Part shown: positions 21,669 to 29,965 of the stretch, in pieces
Position numbering within the stretch: position 1 is the stretch's first letter
Layout: the number at the start of each line of letters is the position of its first letter
Source: an uncultured Vicinamibacterales bacterium
GTDB lineage: Bacteria; Acidobacteriota; Vicinamibacteria; Vicinamibacterales; UBA8438
Assembly: GCA_958295905.1 (NCBI GenBank)
Contig: OY282382.1
Location: 3,124,001 to 3,188,000, forward strand
Direction of reading: 5' to 3'
DNA: 64,000 bases
The notes under the pieces: model-generated
What the model saw: the letters and a program-made list of their open reading frames with translations, nothing else
What the model was told of the DNA's origin: nothing
Databases searched by the model: none
Translations under genes and position numbers: made by a program

Positions 21669-23006
21669 ATGTTCAACACCAGGAAGCACATTCCCCGCCG
21701 TACGTTCCTGCGCGGCATGGGCGTCACCGTGGCGGTGCCGCTGCTCGACGCCATGGTGCCCGCCAGCACCGCGCTGGCGAGGACCGCCGCCGGTCCCGTG
21801 CCGCGGTTCGCGGGCATCTGGCATCCGCACGGCGCCTCGCCGGGCTACTGGAGCCCGCTCCAGTCGGGCCGCGACTTCGAGTTCTCGTTCATCACCAGGC
21901 CGCTCGAGCCGTTCCGCGACCGCACCGTGCTCATCAGCGGCCTCGACTGCACGGTCGCGTACTCGACGGTGGACGAGCCGGGCGGGAACCACGCCCGGGG
22001 CGCCGTCTTCCTGTCCGGCGCCAGGCCGAAGCGCGACGCCGTGACTCCGCATCTCGACGTCACGATCGACCAGACGATCGCCGAGCGGTGGGGCCGCGAC
22101 ACGCTGCTGTCGTCCATACAGCTCGGCATCGAGGACCCCAGCGGCAACAGCGGCAACTGCAACTGGGGCTACAGTTGCGCTTACACCAACTCGGTGTCCT
22201 GGTCCACGCCGACCACGCCGCTGCCGACCGAGATCAATCCGCGGATGGCGTTCGAGCGGATGTTCGGCGACGGCGCCAGCCCCGAGGAGCGCCGCGCGGG
22301 CCGGCTGCAGACGGTCAGCGTGCTCGACTCCGTGACCCACGAGCTGACCCGCTTCAAGAAGGACCTCGGCGCCGGCGACCGCAGCCGGCTCGACGACTAT
22401 CTAGAGAACGTCCGCGAGCTTGAGCGGCGCATCCGGATCGCGACCAGCAACCCCGAGGTGGAGCTGTCGGGCGAGGTGCCGTTCGGCATTCCCGAGGACA
22501 AGGACGTCCACTTCAAGCTGATGTACGACCTGATGGTGATGGCGTTCCAGGCCGACATCACCCGGTCGGCCACCCTCATGCTCGGCCGCGACCTGTCCGC
22601 GAGCAGCTTCCCCGAGTCGGGGTACGAGGGGGGTTGGCACGGGACGTCGCACCACGGCGACATTCCCGACAACAAGGCGAACTACGCCAAGGTCAATCGG
22701 TACCACGTGCAGAACCTCGCGTACTTCTGCGACAGGCTGCGGAACATTCCCGACGGCGACGGGACGCTGCTCGACCACGTGCTGATCTACAAGAGCAGCA
22801 ACATGGGCAACTCGCACCGCCACGCCCACGAGAAGGTGCCGGTGATTCTGGTCGGCGGCGTGGACGGGACGTTCAAGGGGAACCGCCACCTCGTGTTCCC
22901 CGACTCGACGGAGCGGACGTCCAATCTGCTTTTGAGCATCCTCGGGCTCTACGGCGTCGAGCGGAAGAGCGTGGGGGACAGCACCGGGGCGCTGTCCATC
23001 GCCTGA
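21669..23006 (+). CDS. DUF1552 family protein, Tat-type signal
   Basis: 445 residues from ATG 21669 (GGAG nine bases upstream). The N-terminus carries RRTFLRGMGVTVAVPLLDAM, a twin-arginine export signal, followed by the DUF1552 domain (IWHPHGASPGYWSP, DEPGGNHARGAVFLSGA, WHGTSHHGDIPDNKANYAKV). These proteins accompany DUF1592 cytochromes in Acidobacteriota and Planctomycetes. The upstream gene is the DUF1592 partner, so the pair is complete. The 3' end is duplicated immediately downstream (23010-23083). Function not established. Confidence 0.92.
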   Translation: MFNTRKHIPRRTFLRGMGVTVAVPLLDAMVPASTALARTAAGPVPRFAGIWHPHGASPGYWSPLQSGRDFEFSFITRPLEPFRDRTVLISGLDCTVAYSTVDEPGGNHARGAVFLSGARPKRDAVTPHLDVTIDQTIAERWGRDTLLSSIQLGIEDPSGNSGNCNWGYSCAYTNSVSWSTPTTPLPTEINPRMAFERMFGDGASPEERRAGRLQTVSVLDSVTHELTRFKKDLGAGDRSRLDDYLENVRELERRIRIATSNPEVELSGEVPFGIPEDKDVHFKLMYDLMVMAFQADITRSATLMLGRDLSASSFPESGYEGGWHGTSHHGDIPDNKANYAKVNRYHVQNLAYFCDRLRNIPDGDGTLLDHVLIYKSSNMGNSHRHAHEKVPVILVGGVDGTFKGNRHLVFPDSTERTSNLLLSILGLYGVERKSVGDSTGALSIA

Positions 23007-23009
23007 GGT

Positions 23010-23083
23010 GAGCGACCTCGGGCTCTGCGGCAGCGAGCGTAAGAGCGTCGGCGACAGCACCGGGCCCGCCGGCCATCGCCCGA
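23010..23083 (+). repeat. duplicated 3' end of the DUF1552 gene
   Basis: Diverged copy of 22934-23006: CTCGGGCTCT(A/G)CGGC, AAGAGCGT and GACAGCACCGGG recur in the same order with a unit of about 76 bp. It lies after the stop codon and is not expected to be translated. Confidence 0.75.
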
Positions 23084-23123
23084 GACGCGACGCGCAGAAC
23101 CGGGGGAGGAGGGAAGACCAGCC

Positions 23124-23717
23124 GTGTCGGGGTGGATGAAGTCGGCCGGGGCGCTGCGTCGAGGGTGGGCCGCGTCGGCGGTGGCGGCCGCTCTGCTCGT
23201 GGGGGCGGCGGCGCCCGCCGCGGCGCAACTCAACAACCGGCGCGCCGCCCGGCCCGAGGTGCGGCTGCCGGGGGGACCGGTCAGGCAGGTCATTCTCAGG
23301 TCGTGCACGATGTGCCACGGCATCGACGACTATGCCTACCAGGCGCTCGACCGCGCGGGGTGGCGCCGGCTCGTCGGCGCGATGCAGGAGAAGGGGGCGG
23401 TCATCTCGGACGGCGATCTGCCGGTGCTGCTCGACTGGCTGGTCGCCGAGTTCGGCCCTGATTCCACCCCGTTCCCCCGCGAATACGTCGTGGTCCCCGT
23501 CGACGACGCGGTCTTCGCCGATGCCGGCTTGGCCCGCGGCTATCTCGCCGCGACCTGCTCGGTCTGCCACTCGCTCGACCGGATCGAGACGGCCCGGTTC
23601 GACGAGAGGCGGTGGCGGGTGACGGTGGCCGACATGCGGGCCAAGGGCGCGGCGGTGGCCGACGAGAACGTGGACGCCCTCGTGGGCTATCTGGCCCGGA
23701 CCCGCGGCGCGGAGTGA
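23124..23717 (+). CDS. secreted diheme cytochrome c-like protein
   Basis: 197 residues. GTG 23124 (GGAGGAGGGAAG upstream) or ATG 23136 are possible starts. A signal peptide ends at APAAAQ. Two heme-attachment motifs lie in the two halves, CTMCH and CSVCH, each followed by a similar segment (WRRLVGAMQEKGAVISDGDL and WRVTVADMRAKGAAVADENV), so the protein is an internal duplication. The repeat resembles the small cytochrome domains that accept electrons from PQQ or amine dehydrogenases. It follows the DUF1592/DUF1552 pair on the same strand. Confidence 0.8.
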   Translation: MSGWMKSAGALRRGWAASAVAAALLVGAAAPAAAQLNNRRAARPEVRLPGGPVRQVILRSCTMCHGIDDYAYQALDRAGWRRLVGAMQEKGAVISDGDLPVLLDWLVAEFGPDSTPFPREYVVVPVDDAVFADAGLARGYLAATCSVCHSLDRIETARFDERRWRVTVADMRAKGAAVADENVDALVGYLARTRGAE

Positions 23718-23719
23718 GG

Positions 23720-23866
23720 TCGCTCCACGCGCGGACGGCCTTCAGCCGCCGTCAAGGATGGCAACGTCCCCGTCGTCGGCGGGTCGCTTCACGCGCGGAC
23801 GGCCTTCCGGTGCGAAGCATGGCGCCGGGTTGAACCTCTCCGGTCGCCTCACGCGCGGACGACCTG
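23720..23866 (+). repeat. three spaced copies of a 24-bp motif
   Basis: TCGCTCCACGCGCGGACGGC and close variants occur at about 23720, 23784 and 23843, spaced 64 and 59 bp. They lie in the gap before the propeller gene. No protein is encoded. Confidence 0.6.
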
Positions 23867-23981
23867 CATCTCGCCCCCATCGGGTCGGGGTGATCGAGGC
23901 GGCGGCCGTTTCTGGGCGTACGGCGTCATCCCCGCCGGCTGCGCCATCCCATGACCTGTCAGCGAAACGGGAGATGTCGAC

Positions 23982-25856
23982 ATGACCAGAACAGGGGCGG
24001 TGGGCGCGGCGATGATTCTCGGAATCGGGCTGCAGGGGGCCGCGCAGTCCACCCGCGGGCCGGGTGCCGTTCCCGGTGCGCAGTCGGGTGCGCCCGCGGC
24101 GGCCGGGCATCGAGTGCTGTTCAACCGGTATCAGACCCCGGTGATGACCGTCTTCATCGCCGACGCGGACGGCGCGAACGCGCGGGCGCTGGCGCCGGCG
24201 TGGGGGTTGGAGTACTCCCCGTCCTTTTCCGCCGACGGGCGGTGGGTCGTCTTCACGGCCGAGCCCGACGGGCAGGCCGACCTCTATCGGATTCGTCCCG
24301 ACGGCGCCGGGCTTGAGCAGCTCACCGATCATCCCGCGTTCGACGATCAGGGCGTCCTGTCGCCGGACGGGCGGACCTTGGCGTTCGTCTCCACGCGGGA
24401 GCGGGGCACGGCGGACATCTGGCTGCTCGACCTCGCCTCGAAGACCGCCGCGAACCTGACCGACCACCCGTCGGGCGACTTCCGGCCCCGCTGGTCGCCC
24501 GACGGGGCGTGGATCGCGTTCACGTCGGATCGGGACGCCGAGCCCGGGGACCAGCCCGGCCAGTGGGAGCATCTGCAGTCCACCGGCGTCTATCTCGTCC
24601 GGCCGGACGGGTCCGGGCTGCGCCGCCTGACGGCCCCGGGCGGGGTGGCGGGCAGCCCGTCGTGGTCGGCGGACGGCCGGCGCCTGCTGTTCTACGAGAC
24701 CGACCCGGTCGGCGCCTATCTCGCGAAGAGCGGCCGGTCCCGCACCGAGCTCGCCTCGGTGGACGTCGCCACCGGCGAGCGCGTCCAGCTCACCGCCTCG
24801 CAGGAGACGAAGCTCTCGCCGGCGTGGCTGTCGGGGGGGCGCATCGGCTATGTGAGCCGCGCCGACGGAGACCGGGGCGGTCTCAGGGTCCGGCATCCCG
24901 ACCGGCGGGTCGAGACGGTGATCGCGGGCGCGGTGCGCAGTCCGAGCTGGTCTCCGGACGGCCGGCAGGTGGTGTACGAGCGCATCGAGCGGCTCGGCTA
25001 CACCCAGCACCTCGTTCCCGCCTTCAGTCCCGACCCCGAGTTCGAGCTGTTCCTGCACGAGCCGTTCGTGTCGTTCTCGCCGGACGGCGCGCGGATGATC
25101 TTCAGCCAGTACGGCGACCGGGTCTCGAACGCCACCGGGCTCGCGTCGTCGAACCCGATGAACGCCAGCATCGAGATCATGGCGGTCGACGGCACGGACC
25201 GGCGGACGCTCTTCCACCGCGAGGGGGTCAGCGCTTTCGCCGCCGTGTGGTCGCCGGCCGGTGACGCGATCGCCCTCTCGTTCGGGCGCTACTTCCGGCC
25301 CGCCGGCCTGCCGCCGGCCCAGATCGGGGTGATCGATCCCGACGGCTCCAACCTGCGGCTGGTCGTCGACGACGAGGTGAACAACGGCTTCCCGAGCTGG
25401 TCGCCGGACGGCCGCCGTCTGGTGTTCAAGGGCGGGCGCCGGCTCTTCGTCGTCCCCGCCGCGGGGGGCGAGCCGGTGGCGCTGACCGGGCCCGGCTACT
25501 ACAGCAACTTCCCGGAGTGGTCGCCGGACGGCGGCCGCATCCTGTTCACCTCGAACCGCGGGGGCGACTTCGACCTCTACACGGTCCGGCCCGACGGCGC
25601 CGATCTCCGGCGCCTGACCCACGCCACCGGGAACGATGCCCACTCGTCCTGGTGCGCGGGCGGCGACTGGGTCGTCTTCAGCAGCGCGCGCATGGGGTTC
25701 AAGGACGAGATGGCCCTGTACGACTCGGTGCCTCAGCCCTACGGCGAGATCTTCGCGATGCGCGCCGACGGCACCGACCTGCGCCAGCTCACCGACAACA
25801 AGTGGGAAGACTCGGGCGCGGTCTGCGTTCCCGACGGCGTGGGCGGCTTCCGATAG
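23982..25856 (+). CDS. secreted TolB/PD40-type beta-propeller protein
   Basis: 624 residues. A signal peptide (LGIGLQGAAQS) is followed by about ten PD40 repeats with the usual S-P-DG-R pattern: SFSADGRWVVFTAEPDG, VLSPDGRTLAFVSTRERG, WSPDGAWIAFTSDRD, WSPDGRQVVYERIE, WSPDGRRLVFKGGRRLF. The blades alternate with DADGANARAL or RPDGSGLRRLT strands, as in TolB. Likely a periplasmic binding scaffold; no enzyme domain is present. GGGAGATG precedes the start. Confidence 0.88.
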   Translation: MTRTGAVGAAMILGIGLQGAAQSTRGPGAVPGAQSGAPAAAGHRVLFNRYQTPVMTVFIADADGANARALAPAWGLEYSPSFSADGRWVVFTAEPDGQADLYRIRPDGAGLEQLTDHPAFDDQGVLSPDGRTLAFVSTRERGTADIWLLDLASKTAANLTDHPSGDFRPRWSPDGAWIAFTSDRDAEPGDQPGQWEHLQSTGVYLVRPDGSGLRRLTAPGGVAGSPSWSADGRRLLFYETDPVGAYLAKSGRSRTELASVDVATGERVQLTASQETKLSPAWLSGGRIGYVSRADGDRGGLRVRHPDRRVETVIAGAVRSPSWSPDGRQVVYERIERLGYTQHLVPAFSPDPEFELFLHEPFVSFSPDGARMIFSQYGDRVSNATGLASSNPMNASIEIMAVDGTDRRTLFHREGVSAFAAVWSPAGDAIALSFGRYFRPAGLPPAQIGVIDPDGSNLRLVVDDEVNNGFPSWSPDGRRLVFKGGRRLFVVPAAGGEPVALTGPGYYSNFPEWSPDGGRILFTSNRGGDFDLYTVRPDGADLRRLTHATGNDAHSSWCAGGDWVVFSSARMGFKDEMALYDSVPQPYGEIFAMRADGTDLRQLTDNKWEDSGAVCVPDGVGGFR

Positions 25857-25926
25857 TCCAGGGCCAATCCCACGTTCGTGTCTCGGCCTGCGCCCGACTC
25901 GTGTGCGGCGTCAGGCCCCCGGCCGG

Positions 25927-26586
25927 TCAGTCGGTAGGGTGCTCCGAAGGAGGCGGATAGACCCGGCCCTCCGGACCGTGGCCTCCGAGGAAACGGACCG
26001 CACGCACCAGACTGCCGAAGCACGCCACCTGCGCCGCATCGAGTTCGGCGAAGTCAATCAATTGCGTCATCGGTTTCTGATCCGTGGTCGGCTTGTAGCT
26101 CCTGCCGCGCGGAAGCTGGCCGCTGAGCCAGCCCTTGATGTCCCGTCGCGCCTCCCAGTTCTTACCGTCCCATCGCGTACGAGGCGGGAACCCGAAGCCC
26201 TGCATACGATGCAGACAGGGCAGAAAGAGCACCTCGTACTCGGGACGCAGCAGGGTCACGGCAGTTCGGAACGGGAGGTTGAGATTGCGGATGAGTGTCG
26301 AAATCCCGGGAGCAGTCAGCCTGGGGCAGAGATCGTCTTCGTCGCGCAGCACCAGAACGCCGCCCACATCGCGCTTGCTTCGCATGAGCTCCAGTCCTTG
26401 CAGCAAGCCGCCACGCCCTCCATGGCCCGGTTTCCAAAGATGAATGTTCTTCCAGCGTAGCGTGCCGGCCCAAGGGATGCGCATACCCAGGTGATGCGCG
26501 AGCCCCGCCAGAAGGACCGGCACCGCCTTCACTTCGCCGTGTCCCTCGACGAGGACATGGAATTGCAGGGTCGCCAATCGCTTCAT
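25927..26586 (-). CDS. DUF4276 (Toprim-like) partner protein
   Basis: 219 residues. The N-terminal strand with VEGHGEVKAVPVLL matches the Toprim-type glutamate motif of DUF4276, and VLVLRDEDDLCPRL supplies the acidic DxD. Known members are usually encoded next to AAA ATPases of the OLD/AAA_21 kind. Here the start codon overlaps the ATPase stop (ATGA at 26583-26586), so the two are made together. The expected role is a nuclease or effector gated by the ATPase, which is inference. Confidence 0.82.
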   Translation of the reverse strand: MKRLATLQFHVLVEGHGEVKAVPVLLAGLAHHLGMRIPWAGTLRWKNIHLWKPGHGGRGGLLQGLELMRSKRDVGGVLVLRDEDDLCPRLTAPGISTLIRNLNLPFRTAVTLLRPEYEVLFLPCLHRMQGFGFPPRTRWDGKNWEARRDIKGWLSGQLPRGRSYKPTTDQKPMTQLIDFAELDAAQVACFGSLVRAVRFLGGHGPEGRVYPPPSEHPTD

Positions 26587-27713
26587 TGCAGATCGGGTTG
26601 GAGTTGGAGATCCCCCGAAAGGTAGAGATCGCCGAGGGAGAGCAGCTTCTCGCGGACCGGCACCAGTTGCTCGTTCGACACGCGTTTCATGCTGGTTTGC
26701 CCATCATGGCGTTCGACCACGATGATATGGTCACGTTCGAGATCGGCAACGTCCAGAATGATCGGACTGTGCGTGGTGATGATGACCTGTGAGACTTCGC
26801 TTGCCTGCACGAGGTAGTCATACAGCATGGGGAGTGCGCCCGGGTGCACCGTCAACTCGGGTTCTTCGATGCCGACGACGGGTATGATGGGCTCTTGCAG
26901 CAGCGCGGTCAGCAGGCCGGCGACGCGCAGCGTCCCATCCGATTGCCGGCCTGCCGGAAACCATTTCTTTCTCTTGTTTCTGTCGTGCGGTACGAGTTGC
27001 TTGAATTCCGCGACCAGGAATCCGGCGGCGCTGCTGACCCGGGCGTCCTCGATGTCGCCGGTCAGTTCCTGAAGGCCGGAAATGAGTTCGCCCTTCTCTT
27101 TCCTCTTCAAGAGCTCTCGCAGAATCGAAACCCAGTTTTCGCCGTGCCGCTTCATGGGCGACGCTGAATCGAACGTCTGAGGCGCCCGAAGCACGTCGGG
27201 GAAGATGGAGTAGACGCATATGCGTCCGAGAAAGTCGGCCAGCGGCTTGAAGCGGGTATCCCCGGCGAGCGCCGTCAGTTCGAGAGCTTCGTCGTCCAAA
27301 CGGGGCGCGTAACCGGCGGGACCACTCCATCGTCTTCCTTCGCGCCGGAACTGATGTGTCTCCTGCTTCACGCGTACGGAGGCGGATTCTGATTTGACCC
27401 GATATTCCTCGGTTCGGTCGCCGGTGATTTGAAGGGCATATGTCGCGGGTTCATTCTCGATGACCATCTCCAACGAGATGCTCACGTTGTAAGGGTGACC
27501 GCCGCTGTGCCTGCGAATGCTGTCGATGCCCTCGCGGTGCGTAATGGCGGCCGGCAGTCCCTGCAGGACGGCGTCGCGGATGAAGCTCAAGGCGTCCAGC
27601 GCGTTGGACTTGCCGGATCCGTTGGGACCGATTAGGACGGATATCCTCCCGAAACGCAACGCAATGTTTCGTCCGAGGCTCCTGTAGTTGGAAATCCGTA
27701 ATCGCCGAAGCAT
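26583..27713 (-). CDS. AAA_21-type ATPase (OLD/RecF-like)
   Basis: 376 residues. Walker A IGPNGSGKSNALDALSF at about residue 28, signature-like RQSDGTLRVAGLLTAL, Walker B IIPVVGIEEPELTVHPG, then a His-loop VIITTHSPIILD. This is the SMC/RecF-like ABC ATPase seen in anti-phage pairs such as PARIS and in OLD-type systems. GGAGAGG precedes the ATG. Translationally coupled to the DUF4276 gene. Composition is less GC-rich than neighbours. It lies between the propeller gene and pcaC, which are otherwise unrelated. Confidence 0.88.
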   Translation of the reverse strand: MLRRLRISNYRSLGRNIALRFGRISVLIGPNGSGKSNALDALSFIRDAVLQGLPAAITHREGIDSIRRHSGGHPYNVSISLEMVIENEPATYALQITGDRTEEYRVKSESASVRVKQETHQFRREGRRWSGPAGYAPRLDDEALELTALAGDTRFKPLADFLGRICVYSIFPDVLRAPQTFDSASPMKRHGENWVSILRELLKRKEKGELISGLQELTGDIEDARVSSAAGFLVAEFKQLVPHDRNKRKKWFPAGRQSDGTLRVAGLLTALLQEPIIPVVGIEEPELTVHPGALPMLYDYLVQASEVSQVIITTHSPIILDVADLERDHIIVVERHDGQTSMKRVSNEQLVPVREKLLSLGDLYLSGDLQLQPDLQ

Positions 27714-27818
27714 GTCCTCTCCACGGTTGGTCGTTGAACCCGCCGAGGAATCAACGTGTCAGACGCGATCTTTCCGTGCGTCGGGGAGTCGTAGTCCAAG
27801 ACCTGGAGCGTTCCCGGG

Positions 27819-28199
27819 TCACCCCGACTCCGCAAGCAGCTCGCGCGTGATGCGCATGGCGGTATGGGCGGCCGGCGCCCCGCAGTAGATCGCCTGCTGC
27901 AGGATGATCTCTTGCAGGTCGTCCGCGGTGAAGCCGCCCTCCGCCAACGCCGCGCGGGCATGGAGCCGGAACTGGTCCCACTGCTTGAGGGCCAGCAGGG
28001 TGCCGATGACCAGCACCCGGCGGGTCCGCTCGTCGAGGCCCGGGCGGGTCCATATCTCGCCCCAGGCATAGCGGGTGATCAGGTCCTGAAAGTCGCTGCC
28101 CGCGTCGGTGGTGTCCGCGACCACCCGGTCGACGTAGGCGTCGCCGAGAATCCCGCGCCGCATCCGCATGCCCGCCGCGTGTCGTTGTTTCTCGTCCAT
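27819..28199 (-). CDS. pcaC: 4-carboxymuconolactone decarboxylase
   Basis: 126 residues. Converts 4-carboxymuconolactone to beta-ketoadipate enol-lactone with loss of CO2. Seen: the conserved N-terminal GDAYVDRV, the FQDLITRYAWGEIWTRPGLD block, RRVLVIGTLLALKQWDQF, and the C-terminal EIILQQAIYCGAPAAHTAMR with the family Cys. Start ATG 28199 is well placed; the longer frame runs into repeats. It is the third step after PcaG/H and PcaB, consistent with the pcaD and pcaB genes on the same strand. Confidence 0.93.
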   Translation of the reverse strand: MDEKQRHAAGMRMRRGILGDAYVDRVVADTTDAGSDFQDLITRYAWGEIWTRPGLDERTRRVLVIGTLLALKQWDQFRLHARAALAEGGFTADDLQEIILQQAIYCGAPAAHTAMRITRELLAESG

Positions 28200-28449
28200 C
28201 AAGCGTCCCGGCTCGAGTGCGGCGGCGTCTTTCGGGATCGGCTCGTCAACGGCCACCAAGGCGATGCGATCGAGGACCGATGCAGCGCGCTGAAGGGGCC
28301 GGGAGTCGGAATCCCGCACAGGGTAGCATGTTCCGCTTCCCGGCAAGAGCCGTGGGCCGAAGATGGGTGCGTGACAAGAAAGTGAGGCGCCGCCGCTGGA
28401 GTATCCGGCGTGGCCGGTCCCCGAGGCATCCCTGGCGCCAAGCCCCAAC
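28200..28449. other. gap upstream of pcaC, no gene
   Basis: The reading frames here are shadows or extensions of pcaC. No promoter is obvious; an R1 repeat starts at 28450. Confidence 0.4.
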
Positions 28450-28596
28450 AGTCCGTGGCCGAAGTTGCGCTGCATCCGGCCGGGCCGTACTCGGCTCAAG
28501 AATGTTCGTGCAGCGGTCGAAATCCGGCCGAACCGAGCCGTTTCCGCGCCGCCGCCGGCCAGTTCCGGCGCGCCGCGGAGTTTTACCACGGGCTGC
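28450..28596 (+). repeat. dispersed repeat R1, copy 1
   Basis: About 147 bp. Shares blocks AGTCCGTGGC, TGCATCCGGCCGGG, CAGCGGT(C)GAAATC, CGAGCCGTTTCCGCGCC and GGCGCGCCGCGGAGTTT with copies at 28842 and 57054. Non-coding. Fourteen bases later an R2 copy begins. Confidence 0.8.
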
Positions 28597-28610
28597 CAAG
28601 GGTCCCTTCG

Positions 28611-28694
28611 GGAGGGCCTTGATGCCGATAACGGCACGGAAATCGCCAACCTGACGGGGCCGGGGCAGTCATTTCACAAATCTGACGTGCACCC
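28611..28694 (+). repeat. dispersed repeat R2, copy 2 (ISKra4-like end)
   Basis: 84 bp ending at ACAAATCTGACGTGCACCC (28676-28694), identical to the ISKra4 terminal repeat at 10157-10175. Only the terminal repeat is shared; the interior is R2-specific. Confidence 0.82.
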
Positions 28695-28841
28695 GCCGGA
28701 GATCATCCCGGGAGTGGTCCGTGCCATACGAAGCCGGCCGGACCACTGTCTTCCACGGCGGCCTGTGGCGCTCGAACGATCTCGTTGGCGGGCTTCCGGA
28801 TGGGCCGGGAGCTGAACGGCAGGCGGCGAACTCGGGCTAAC

Positions 28842-28997
28842 AGTCCGTGGCAGAAGTTGTGCTGCATCCGGCCGGGGCCGGATTCGGCCCAAGAACGTGT
28901 CGTACAGCGGTAGAAATCGCCGAATCCGGCCGATCCGAGCCGTTTCCGCGCCACCGCTGGCCAGTTTTGGCGCGCCGCGGAGTTTGGCCACGGGCTG
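28842..28997 (+). repeat. dispersed repeat R1, copy 2
   Basis: About 156 bp, abutting the stop codon of pcaD. Same blocks as copy 1, AGTCCGTGGCAGAAGTTGTG to CGCGCCGCGGAGTTTGGCC. Any terminator for pcaD would have to lie in or beyond it. Confidence 0.8.
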
Positions 28998-29789
28998 CTA
29001 ACGTGGCGGGACACGGGATAGAAAGCGAAGCACCCCCGCGGTGAAGGCATCGGGTTGTTCGACGTTCGCGAGGTGGGCGGCGTCGAGCGCGAGCAGTTCG
29101 GCCCCCGCGACCCGTCGGCGGATGAACGCGCCGTCGGCCGGCGGAGTGGCGGGGTCGTGGGCGCCGGCGATGACCAGCGTCGGCCTCCGAATGCGGTGCA
29201 GGTCCGCGCGCAGGTCCGCATCGCGCAGGGCGGCGCAGCAGCCGGCGTACCCGGCTGGGGAACCGTCGCGCAACATCCTTCTGAACCGGTCGACGGTCTC
29301 CGGATGCGCCTGCCGGAACCGGGGGGTGAACCACCGGGCCAGCGCCGGCTCGGCGAGGGCCGGCATGCCCAACTCGCCGGCGTCGTGGATGCGCTGGTCC
29401 CAGAGCCCGGTACTGCCGATGCGGACCCCGGTGTTCGCGGCCACCAGGCGGTTCACGCGGTCGGGCGCGTGGAGGCCAAGCCAGAGGGCCGTCTGTCCGC
29501 CGAGGGAGACGCCGCAGACGTGCGCGCGGGAGACGCCGGCGACGTCGAGAACCGCCAGGGCGTCGCGCCCGAGCCGGTCGAGGGTATAGGGGCGGGCCGG
29601 CGCGTCGGACGCGCCGTGTCCGCGGGTGTCGAATCGAATGACCCGGAAGGCGGCGGCGAGGCGGTCGATCTGCGGTCTCCACAGGTCGACGGTCGTGCCC
29701 AGCGCGTTGAGGAGCAGGAGGGCGGGCGCGTCCGCCGGTCCGCCCGCGGTCCAGGACAGGCGGCATCCGTCCGCGTCGAGTTCAGGCAT
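28998..29789 (-). CDS. pcaD: 3-oxoadipate enol-lactonase
   Basis: 263 residues, alpha/beta hydrolase. Opens beta-ketoadipate enol-lactone to beta-ketoadipate. Seen: LLLLNALGTTVDLWRPQ (oxyanion region), FDTRGHGASD, the nucleophile elbow GVSLGGQTALW (Ser), the acid GAHDPATPP and the histidine in DAAHLANVEQP. The start ATG 29789 retains a junction pattern, ATGCCTGA, that repeats upstream at the end of pcaB. Three extra 66- to 52-bp copies separate the two genes. Confidence 0.93.
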   Translation of the reverse strand: MPELDADGCRLSWTAGGPADAPALLLLNALGTTVDLWRPQIDRLAAAFRVIRFDTRGHGASDAPARPYTLDRLGRDALAVLDVAGVSRAHVCGVSLGGQTALWLGLHAPDRVNRLVAANTGVRIGSTGLWDQRIHDAGELGMPALAEPALARWFTPRFRQAHPETVDRFRRMLRDGSPAGYAGCCAALRDADLRADLHRIRRPTLVIAGAHDPATPPADGAFIRRRVAGAELLALDAAHLANVEQPDAFTAGVLRFLSRVPPR

Positions 29790-29965
29790 CGTCGTCGGCC
29801 CGGTCGAGGACGCGCTATCCGTCCGCGTCGGGTTCAGGTATCGTCGTCGGCCCGGTCGAGGACGCGCTCGATGAAGCGCCGCGCCCGTCCGCGTGGAGTT
29901 CAGGCATCGTCGTCGACTTGGTCGAGGACGCGCTCGATGAAGCGCCGCGCCCGTCCGCGTGGAGT
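29790..29965 (-). repeat. tandem copies of the pcaB-end/pcaD-start junction
   Basis: The segment carrying the last codons of pcaB and the first of pcaD (minus strand GACGACGATGCCTGAACTC) appears four times, at about 29781, 29833, 29899 and 29965, spaced 52, 66 and 66 bp. Copy 29833 has ATA in place of ATG. Originally the pcaB stop and pcaD start overlapped (ATGCCTGA). Confidence 0.85.
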
